Shown in pieces: positions 1 through 5,076 of a stretch of 5,578 nucleotides of DNA. Position 1 is the stretch's first letter, and every line of letters starts with the position of its first letter. A program made the translations under genes and the position numbers. The notes under the pieces were generated by a model. It did not search any database. It saw only the letters and a program-made list of their open reading frames with translations, and had not been told where the DNA came from. The stretch comes from an uncultured Oscillospiraceae bacterium. GTDB lineage: Bacteria > Bacillota > Clostridia > Oscillospirales > Oscillospiraceae. Where the stretch lies: positions 1 through 5,578 of the forward strand of contig CAKTQE010000088.1 in assembly GCA_934593275.1 (NCBI GenBank). The letters are read 5' to 3'.

Positions 1-504
1 AATATTCCGGCTATGAGTATGAACTATACCATGTAAGAAAACAACAAAACGCTTCAAATCGTCGCCCGGTAGGTTTATGGTTGCCATGCAGGCCAAGGAG
101 GATACTACAATCCCGGCATTGCAGCAGCAACTCCGGGATTGCGAAAAAGGCATCGAAAATATTCTGAATGCCATCCAGATTGGAATTCTGACCGTTTCCA
201 CCAAGGAGTGCCTGGAGCAGTTGGAGCAACAGCGGGAGACCTTAAAGGCATCGATTCTTCAAGCCCAGATTGCCCGTCCCCAGTATAGCAAGGAGCAGAT
301 CGTCCAATGGATCAGCCGCTTCAAATACGGCAGCATCAACGACAAAGCCTACCAGAGGGAGATTATCGATGTGTTTGTCAATTCCGTCTACGTGTATGAT
401 GATAAATTGGTTCTGACCTACAACTTCAAAGATGGCACCCAGACCATAACACTGAAAGAAATTGAAGATGCTTTAAGTTCGGATATGACTTGCGTTGCTC
501 CACC

Positions 505-547
505 AAAAAAGCACCCTGAAACGATAGGTTTCTGGGTGCTTTTTCTT
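505..547 (+). terminator. intrinsic terminator inside the recombinase 3' end
   Basis: The arms 506-516 (AAAAAGCACCC) and 534-544 (GGGTGCTTTTT) pair perfectly over 11 bp. After one T-T mismatch (517/533), 518-522 (GAAAC) pairs with 528-532 (GTTTC) around loop GATAG. The hairpin has an A-run before it and a T-run after it, so it could terminate in both directions. It lies within the open frame, suggesting that the recombinase message ended here and the codons beyond are read-through. Confidence 0.85.
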
Positions 548-606
548 GGTTTTGGGAACTTTTTGGAGGGAATCATTTTGGGAATTTTTTCGGCGTTACT
601 AATTTG

Positions 607-619
607 TTACGAATCGTAA
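607..619. repeat. short palindrome over the recombinase stop codon
   Basis: TTACGA-A-TCGTAA is a perfect 6-bp inverted repeat with a one-base centre, and its right arm contains the TAA stop of the recombinase frame. It could be a protein-binding or crossover site of the former element, or chance in AT-rich sequence. Confidence 0.35.
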
Positions 620-689
620 AATAGACAGACTTTTGGGAGACGGCTGAAAGAATGTAGTCTTTGTCGGTGTGTGTAATATTTGTCGGTGC

Positions 690-768
690 TGGAGACTTGG
701 GACTCGAACCCATCTAAATGCAAGATGCCGGTAATAAAACGCCGCACCGCCCGTCCTTAGAATCTCCA
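690..768 (-). other. tRNA-like fragment or decayed tRNA gene (minus strand)
   Basis: Read on the minus strand, TGGAGAT (768-762) and GTCTCCA (696-690) form a 7-bp acceptor-like stem with one G-U pair, 79 nt apart end to end. Immediately inside the 3' strand is a T-arm: canonical loop TTCGAGT (708-702) flanked by ATGGG and CCCAA, 4 of 5 pairs formed. The 3' end is not followed by CCA but by GCACC. I could not fold a proper D-arm or anticodon arm from the middle. A hairpin CATCT-TGCATTT-AGATG overlaps the T-stem, and its position 33 is not U. This could be a decayed tRNA, perhaps an old integration target, or chance resemblance. A working tRNA is unlikely. Confidence 0.35.
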
Positions 769-798
769 AGTTGAAAACGCTCACCCACCAGCGAAACC

Positions 799-825
799 GT
801 AGGGAACGGCCTATGTGCCGTTCCG
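799..825 (+). repeat. left outer arm, itself palindromic
   Basis: It contains GGAACGGC-CTATGT-GCCGTTCC, an 8-bp stem with a 6-nt loop, so each arm can fold alone or pair with its partner at 1054-1080. This resembles REP-type palindromic units. Confidence 0.85.
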
Positions 826-1053
826 CACGTGAAAGAACGGAACTGTTCCCGGCAAAAACCAGACACGTCCCCCCATTTTGTCATTCCGACCGCAGCGCAA
901 GCGGAGTGGAGGAATCCACCACGTGGGATGATGAACCAACGCAAGATAAAACTTGCTACTTGGGTAGATTCCTCGACTCACTGCGTTCGCTCGGAATGAC
1001 ATAATCGGGGGATGGTTCCCTTTTGTCTGCACGGGATGTAATTGCAACGCCCC

Positions 1054-1080
1054 CGGAACGGCACATAGGCCGTTCCCTAC
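1054..1080 (-). repeat. right outer arm, exact reverse complement of 799-825
   Basis: It contains GGAACGGC-ACATAG-GCCGTTCC. Identity over all 27 bases suggests recent origin, ongoing gene conversion or selection on the pairing. Confidence 0.85.
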
Positions 1081-1280
1081 ATGCTTTAACGGACGGACTG
1101 AAATGAACGACGTTGGCTGCTCCAATAATTGTCTATTGACCACTGCCTGTGGCATATGGCCATCGAGTCCCGTAGTTCCTACCATACGTGAAAAATCTGA
1201 ACATCTTCACTTTGGTGGGGCATGCTTTCCAGGTTTTGACATTTTCAAATAAAAATGTATTTAATTCTATCATTATTTTG
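1081..1280. other. intergenic stretch with nothing recognised
   Basis: Beyond the repeat element I found no credible gene, RNA or strong hairpin here. Composition shifts to AT-rich from about 1235, consistent with an approach to the promoter at 1281. Confidence 0.5.
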
Positions 1281-1309
1281 TTGACAGGAGGAATATGTTA
1301 TGCAATAAT
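1281..1309 (+). promoter_or_regulatory. sigma-A-type promoter of the transporter operon
   Basis: A perfect -35 TTGACA (1281-1286) and -10 AATAAT (1304-1309, 5 of 6 consensus) are separated by 17 bp. TGC directly before the -10 adds an extended -10 element. Predicted transcription start is about 1316, just upstream of the riboswitch. AGGAGG at 1287-1292 sits in the spacer and is not a useful ribosome binding site, because the ATG at 1300 is followed by CAA and a stop. Confidence 0.8.
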
Positions 1310-1328
1310 AATGAAAAGTTCACAAAGT

Positions 1329-1342
1329 CGGCCTTTTGGCCG
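1329..1342 (+). other. 5' leader mini-hairpin
   Basis: CGGCC-TTTT-GGCCG forms a 5-bp stem near the predicted 5' end of the transcript, just before the aptamer. It may protect the RNA 5' end. It is not part of the usual cobalamin aptamer core. Confidence 0.4.
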
Positions 1343-1343
1343 C

Positions 1344-1500
1344 TGAAAATAAGTTCGGGCGTTTGCCCGATGAAAAGGGAAGCCGGTGTGATTCCGGGAC
1401 GATCCCGTCACTGTGATAGCCAGGATGCAGCATGATGCCACTGATTTTTTTGGGAAGGCGCTGCGGACGTAACTTAAGTCAGGAGACCTGCTTATTTTTG
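1344..1500 (+). ncRNA. cobalamin (B12) riboswitch aptamer
   Basis: The conserved cobalamin-aptamer segments occur in order: AAAAGGGAAGCCGGTG (1373-1388), TTCCGG (1392-1397), TCCCGTCACTGTGA (1403-1416), GCCACTG (1438-1444), TGGGAAGGCGC (1451-1461) and the B12 box AGTCAGGAGACCTGC (1477-1491). A hairpin TCGGGC-GTTT-GCCCGA precedes the first segment. The closing P1 helix can be seen: GAAAATAAG (1345-1353) pairs with CTTATTTTT (1491-1499). The family binds adenosyl- or methylcobalamin and represses downstream genes when ligand is present. Here it lies between a good promoter and an intrinsic terminator ahead of an ABC importer operon, so control by transcription termination is expected. Which cobalamin form it prefers cannot be judged from sequence alone. 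Confidence 0.95.
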
Positions 1501-1585
1501 AGAATGCACTTGCGTCGGACAGGGATCATTCTGCAAAATGTAGCTGTTGCCATTTTTGGTGGCGTCTCCTTTGCGTATGTTTTTT

Positions 1586-1611
1586 AGTCGGACGGAAGTC
1601 CGGCTTTTTTT
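1586..1611 (+). terminator. riboswitch expression-platform terminator
   Basis: AGTCGGAC (1586-1593) pairs with GTCCGGCT (1598-1605) over 8 bp with one G-U pair. The loop is GGAA, a GNRA-type tetraloop, and T1605-1611 follows. It ends 42 nt before the binding-protein start, the right place for ligand-dependent premature termination. The motif GTCGGAC also occurs upstream at 1514-1520, offering an alternative partner for the 3' arm. Confidence 0.9.
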
Positions 1612-1653
1612 GCGCCGTATTTTGGGAACAAATTATGAAAGGGTGACAAGGTA

Positions 1654-3222
1654 ATGAAACATCGGAAAACATGGCTGGCGTTGCTCCTGTGCGCCGCGTT
1701 GCTGCTCTCCGGCTGCGCCGGGAAGCAGGGGGAAGCCAAAGAGGAGACATCCCAAAAGGTACTGAACTTCGGCTGTCAGATGTATGATGACGGCTCCGTC
1801 AACACGGCTATGGCCATCAGTTCCTCCTGGAACTGTATGCGCTATGGCATCAGTGAAGCACTGTTTAAATTTGACGACAATATGAATGTGGAGCCATGGC
1901 TGGCGGAGAGCTATACGGTCAATGACGAGCATACCCAGTGGGTCATTACCCTGAAAAAGGATATTAAATTTTCCGATGGCTGCCCTCTTACCCCCTCCAG
2001 CGTCAAGGCCTATTTTGATTACCTGAAAGAGGTGGGTCCCGGCGGCTCTGCCAAGCCTCAGAAATATCTGGAGTACGAGGCGGAGGTGACCGCCGATGAT
2101 GCCGCCAATACCGTTACCATCGTGACCTCCAAGCCCTACGCCAATCTGCCGGGCCAGCTGGCCTATCCCGTGATGGCGATCCTGGATGTGGAGCATATCA
2201 CGGATTTTGACAACGGCGCCATCGGCACCGGCCCCTATATGATCGACAAATTCAACGGCGTGGGTGTGGGCTACGACATGAAGGCCAACCCCAACTACCG
2301 GGAAAAGGTGCCCTATGACAAGGTCCACATTCTCTTTATGGGTGACGCTTCCGCCAAGACCATGGCGCTGCAAAGCGGCCAGGTGGACCTGGTGGAGAAC
2401 ATTACCAATGTTTCGGACATCCAGAACTTCCAGCAGGACGCCAATTACACCGTGGACATTGCCTCCGGTGTGCGCTGCGGCTTCAGCTGGATGAATCTGG
2501 ACGGCGTTCTTGGCAACAAGACCCTCCGGCAGGCCATCCTTATGGGCATTGACAATGATACCATCTGCTCCTCCAAGACCATTGGCGGGCTGTACACTGC
2601 CGGCTGCTCTGTCCTGCCCTCCACATTGAGCTATGGCTATGACAAGCTGGTAAACCCCTATCAGTATGACCCGGAGGGGGCAAAGAAACTGCTGGACGAT
2701 GCGGGCATCGTGGACTCTGACGGTGACGGCTTCCGGGAGCTGGACGGAAAGAAAATCGACCTGCGCTATGTTTCCTATGAAAACCGGATGCTCAATGATT
2801 TTTCCAATGCGCATATGCAGTATCTGGCGGAAATCGGCATTGCCTGCACTGCGGATTTTGGCAGCTCGGACGATCAGTGGAGCAAGCTGGCGGCGGGCGA
2901 GTATGATCTCAATAACAACAACTGGACCACAGTGGGCACCGGCGATCCCTTTGAGTATATGGCAAACTGGACCACAGATGGTACCTACTGCGGCTACAGT
3001 AACCCCGAATACGATGCCCTCTATGAGCAGCTCAAGGGCGAAATGGACGGAGAAAAGCGGGCAGAGCTGATCCGGCAGATGCAGCAGATCGTCATCGACG
3101 ATGCCCTGGTCATTGTGGACGGCTACTACAATTCCTCCATGATCTACTCCAAGAACGTGGGCTTTGCTCATATCCATACGGCGGACTACTACTGGCTGAC
3201 CACAGAAATCGTACCTGCCTAA
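1654..3222 (+). CDS. family-5 solute-binding lipoprotein of a B12-controlled ABC importer
   Basis: This 522-residue extracytoplasmic binding protein belongs to the DppA/OppA/NikA family (SBP_bac_5), within the usual 500-550 residue length. Residues 1-21 are a lipoprotein signal: KHRK, a hydrophobic core, then lipobox LLSGC with Cys21 as the lipidation site, so it is anchored outside the membrane. Family landmarks are EPWLAESY (80-87), the WVITLKKDIKFSDG strand (96-109), GTGPY (191-195) and a C-terminal lobe with YDPEGAKKLLDDAG (338-351). DSDGDG (354-359) resembles a calcium-binding loop. Beyond Cys21 the mature chain has eight cysteines (41, 61, 110, 275, 305, 318, 398, 446), many for an exported protein, and a His-Ile-His at 506-508. 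It is the first gene after the riboswitch; AAAGGG at 1638-1643 is the likely ribosome binding site for ATG 1654. Substrate is unknown: B12 control favours cobalt, a metal chelate or a corrinoid-related compound over ordinary peptides, but residues alone do not decide. Confidence 0.9.
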   Translation: MKHRKTWLALLLCAALLLSGCAGKQGEAKEETSQKVLNFGCQMYDDGSVNTAMAISSSWNCMRYGISEALFKFDDNMNVEPWLAESYTVNDEHTQWVITLKKDIKFSDGCPLTPSSVKAYFDYLKEVGPGGSAKPQKYLEYEAEVTADDAANTVTIVTSKPYANLPGQLAYPVMAILDVEHITDFDNGAIGTGPYMIDKFNGVGVGYDMKANPNYREKVPYDKVHILFMGDASAKTMALQSGQVDLVENITNVSDIQNFQQDANYTVDIASGVRCGFSWMNLDGVLGNKTLRQAILMGIDNDTICSSKTIGGLYTAGCSVLPSTLSYGYDKLVNPYQYDPEGAKKLLDDAGIVDSDGDGFRELDGKKIDLRYVSYENRMLNDFSNAHMQYLAEIGIACTADFGSSDDQWSKLAAGEYDLNNNNWTTVGTGDPFEYMANWTTDGTYCGYSNPEYDALYEQLKGEMDGEKRAELIRQMQQIVIDDALVIVDGYYNSSMIYSKNVGFAHIHTADYYWLTTEIVPA

Positions 3223-3237
3223 AGAAAAACGTTTCTC

Positions 3238-3267
3238 ACACAGCCGGGGCTTCGGTCTCGGCTGTGT
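3238..3267 (+). other. intercistronic 13-bp UUCG hairpin
   Basis: ACACAGCCGGGGC (3238-3250) pairs with GGTCTCGGCTGTGT (3255-3267) over 13 bp, including two G-U pairs, closed by C-TTCG-G, the very stable UUCG tetraloop. No T-run follows, so it is not a standard terminator. It sits 15 nt after the binding-protein stop. Its likely role is to stabilise the upstream message or attenuate the downstream genes, giving more binding protein than permease. Confidence 0.75.
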
Positions 3268-3286
3268 ATGTAGTGTATGTAAAAGA

Positions 3287-3292
3287 GAGGAG
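3287..3292 (+). promoter_or_regulatory. ribosome binding site fixing a TTG start
   Basis: GAGGAG lies 8 nt before TTG 3301. No in-frame ATG offers a better-placed start, and the TTG start keeps the lysine-rich N-terminus and the complete first membrane helix. Confidence 0.75.
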
Positions 3293-3300
3293 AATCGGCC

Positions 3301-4248
3301 TTGAAGAAGAAAAAACTGGCTCTTCGGCTGGCGCAGATCCTGATGGTGCTGGTGGGTATCAGCTTTGTGACTTTTTTGCTGACCTACCTGTCCCCGGGAG
3401 ACCCTGTGCGCAATATGTATACTGCGGCGGGGATCATGCCCACGGAGGAACTGGTGGCGGAAACCAGGGAAGAACTGGGCCTCAACGATCCGCTGCCGAC
3501 CCAGTATCTCCGCTGGCTGCGGAACTGTCTGCGGGGGGACTTCGGAAAATCCTATACGCTGAACAAGCCGGTGACGGAACTGCTTCTGGGGCGGCTTTGG
3601 CCCACGGTGAAGCTGACCCTGCTTTCCATGGGGCTGATGCTGCTCATGGCAGTGCCTCTTGGAATGCTGTCCGCAGTCTATAAGGACCGGTGGATCGATT
3701 ATCTGGTACGGGGGCTGACCTTTGTGGGCTGTGCCATGCCCAATTTCTGGGTGGGCCTGCTGCTGATGCTGGCGTTCTGCGTTCATATAAAGGCCTTTCC
3801 CGTCATCAGTTCTGCCGGGGATCTGCGCAGTATTTTTCTGCCTGCGCTGACACTGGCCCTTGCCATGTCCTCTAAATATACCAGGCAGGTCCGCACGGCG
3901 GTTCTGGAAGAGATGAACCAGGACTATGTGGTGGGGGCCAGGGCCAGGGGCGTTCGGGAATCTGTGATTTTGTGGAGAAACGTGTTCCCCAATGCGCTGC
4001 TGCCGCTTATCACCATGTTTGGACTGTCCGTTGGCAGTCTGCTTGGTGGTACCAGTGTGGTAGAAGTGATTTTTTCCTATCCCGGATTGGGAAATCTGGC
4101 GGTTTCGGCCATCACTTCCAGCGACTATAATCTGATTCAGGGATATGTCCTTTGGCTGGCACTGATTTACATGGTCATCAATCTTCTGGTAGATGCCTCC
4201 TATGGGGCCGTAGACCCCAGAATGCGGGCAAAGGAGCAGATACGATGA
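3301..4248 (+). CDS. ABC importer permease, DppB/NikB type
   Basis: This 315-residue integral membrane permease is of the peptide/nickel importer class, at the typical length of 305-340. It starts at TTG 3301 behind GAGGAG. A positively charged start (KKKK) precedes the first helix (about 11-31). The family N-terminal signature follows, with SPGDP (31-35), LGLNDPLPTQYLRWL (59-73) and RGDFGKSY (78-85). Further helices lie near 101-125, 136-162, 178-190, 232-252 and 281-299. The cytoplasmic EAA-type loop that docks on the ATPase is at about 208-236 (DYVVGARARGV ... FPNALLP). It is followed by GGTSVVEVIFSYPGLG (249-264), the hallmark of this permease class. The protein forms a heterodimer channel with the next gene product. 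Its stop overlaps the next start as ATGA, indicating translational coupling. Family assignment is secure; substrate is not shown by this subunit. Confidence 0.95.
   Translation: MKKKKLALRLAQILMVLVGISFVTFLLTYLSPGDPVRNMYTAAGIMPTEELVAETREELGLNDPLPTQYLRWLRNCLRGDFGKSYTLNKPVTELLLGRLWPTVKLTLLSMGLMLLMAVPLGMLSAVYKDRWIDYLVRGLTFVGCAMPNFWVGLLLMLAFCVHIKAFPVISSAGDLRSIFLPALTLALAMSSKYTRQVRTAVLEEMNQDYVVGARARGVRESVILWRNVFPNALLPLITMFGLSVGSLLGGTSVVEVIFSYPGLGNLAVSAITSSDYNLIQGYVLWLALIYMVINLLVDASYGAVDPRMRAKEQIR
4231..4236 (+). promoter_or_regulatory. ribosome binding site fixing the second permease start
   Basis: AAGGAG lies 8 nt before ATG 4245. An in-frame ATG at 4152 would add 31 residues that are only an out-of-frame reading of the first permease, so 4245 is chosen. 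Confidence 0.85.
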
Positions 4249-5072
4249 AAAAGAAAAATTTCTTCCTTGCCCATAAGCAGTTTACGTTTTTCCTGATTCT
4301 GGCACTGCTGATTATTCTGGGAGCGATATTTGCCCCGGTGGTGACCGGCGGCGCGGATCCCCTGAAAGGTTCTCTGACGGAGGCTCTGGAAGCACCCAGC
4401 CGGGCCCATATTTTTGGCACCGATAAAATGGGCCGGGATATTTTCACCCGGGTCATTTATGGAGCAAGAGCTTCTCTCAGCGCGACCTTTGGCGTGGTCG
4501 CCCTGATTTTCCTGGTTGGCACCGCGGCGGGTGTGACGGCCGGATATTTTGGCGGCTGGGTCGATGGGGTGATCATGCGCATTGCGGATATGATGCTGGC
4601 CTTTCCCGGCCTGGTGCTGGCTCTGGCTGTTGCCGGAATTATGGGGGCCAGCAGCCGGAATGCGATCATCGCCATTGTCCTGGTCAACTGGACCAAGTAC
4701 GCGAGACTTTCCAGAAGCCTGGTTTTGAAAATCCGGGACCGGGATTATGTGTCGGCGGCCATTGTGACAGGCTCCAAAACAAAGCATATGCTTTTTTCTT
4801 ATATGCTTCCCAACGCCCTGCCCACGCTGATCATTACGGCCACTACAGATATTGGCGGCATGATGCTGGAACTGGCGGCACTGTCGTTTCTGGGCTTCGG
4901 TACCAGGCCCCCCGCGCCGGAATGGGGCTATATGCTCAACGAAGGCCGTGCCTGTATGCAGTCCGCACCCTGGATGATGATCTTCCCGGGATTGGCCATT
5001 TTCCTGGTCGTTGTGGTTTTCAACATGCTGGGAGATTCCGTGCGGGATATTCTTGACCCCAAGGAGGCGTAG
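4245..5072 (+). CDS. ABC importer permease, DppC/NikC type
   Basis: This 275-residue membrane permease is the second channel subunit of the peptide/nickel-type importer, close to NikC length (about 275-300). A basic N-terminus (MKKKN) precedes helix 1 (about 13-33). A short external segment then leads to GTDKMGRDIFTR (58-69), the diagnostic motif of the DppC/NikC side. Helices lie near 80-100, 110-133, 139-150, 193-215 and 243-262. The coupling loop DYVSAAIVTGSKTKHMLFSY with MLPNALP spans 167-193, Gly176 being the conserved glycine. LSFLGFG (213-219) and PPAPEWG (222-228) are also typical. The gene overlaps the first permease by 4 nt and is followed after 4 nt by the ATPase gene, so all three are co-translated. 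Nothing is missing or disrupted. The family call is firm; DppC versus NikC cannot be separated by sequence alone. Confidence 0.95.
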   Translation: MKKKNFFLAHKQFTFFLILALLIILGAIFAPVVTGGADPLKGSLTEALEAPSRAHIFGTDKMGRDIFTRVIYGARASLSATFGVVALIFLVGTAAGVTAGYFGGWVDGVIMRIADMMLAFPGLVLALAVAGIMGASSRNAIIAIVLVNWTKYARLSRSLVLKIRDRDYVSAAIVTGSKTKHMLFSYMLPNALPTLIITATTDIGGMMLELAALSFLGFGTRPPAPEWGYMLNEGRACMQSAPWMMIFPGLAIFLVVVVFNMLGDSVRDILDPKEA

Positions 5073-5076
5073 AAAA

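Larger units (their letters stand above)
77..619 (+). pseudogene. large serine recombinase, C-terminal remnant (5' end missing)
   Basis: The readable frame gives 180 residues matching only the C-terminal part of clostridial large serine recombinases, the site-specific DNA integrases/resolvases of conjugative transposons and phages. Residues 5-65 are the charged, Gln/Glu-rich coiled-coil region (AKEDTTIPALQQQL onward). Residues 73-127 are the conserved tail, with EQIVQWISRFKYG, then IIDVFVNSVYVYDDK, LVLTYNFKDGTQTITL and KEIE. The catalytic serine domain, the recombinase domain and the zinc ribbon, normally about 350-400 residues upstream, are absent. In this frame a stop lies at 20-22, and neither other plus frame at 1-76 looks like recombinase. 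ATG 77 has no good ribosome binding site, so I read this as a truncated, inactive gene. The last 45 or so codons run through a terminator and become hydrophobic, non-family sequence, so the ancestral end was probably near 480-500. The family call is strong. Whether the 5' loss is a deletion, a rearrangement or a frameshift further left cannot be seen. Confidence 0.75.
799..1080. repeat. composite nested inverted-repeat element (MITE/REP-like)
   Basis: This is a 282-bp unit bounded by perfect 27-bp inverted arms (799-825 and 1054-1080). Inside it is an imperfect inverted pair, about 870-916 and 967-1011, which includes a perfect TGTCATTCCGA/TCGGAATGACA match (879-889 with 991-1001) and GAGGAATC/GATTCCTC (909-916 with 967-974). 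The core holds a CCACGTGG palindrome (919-926) and a GCAAG-ATAAAA-CTTGC hairpin (941-956). No obvious target-site duplication flanks it (GCGAAACC left, ATGCTTTA right), and the open frames inside are incidental. From memory, motifs like GTCATTCCGAGCG...GAGGAATC are dispersed intergenic repeats in gut Firmicutes; I could not check this. The symmetry is directly visible; mobility is inference. Confidence 0.8.

Noticed and set aside
690..768. tmRNA 3' end
   Set aside because: GGTTCGAGTCC and GTCTCC recall tmRNA ends, but the partner 5' strand is only 79 nt away and there is no tag-peptide region.
799..1080. CRISPR array
   Set aside because: Only two copies in inverted orientation with no regular spacers, and no cas genes nearby.
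771..1185. Open frames on both strands within and around 771-1185
   Set aside because: They translate the inverted-repeat element, have no ribosome binding sites and no recognisable protein character.
1287..1308. AGGAGG plus ATG in the promoter as a small leader peptide
   Set aside because: The sequence is upstream of the predicted transcription start, and the frame from the ATG closes after one sense codon.
1633..3786. 717-residue open frame on the minus strand across the binding-protein and permease genes
   Set aside because: It is antisense to genes with clear family motifs, His/Gln/Gly-rich and low in family-like sequence; a GC-driven shadow frame.
4152..4244. Upstream in-frame ATG 4152 for the second permease
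   Set aside because: It lies inside the first permease gene, and AAGGAG at 4231-4236 with ATG 4245 gives the normal NikC-type N-terminus.
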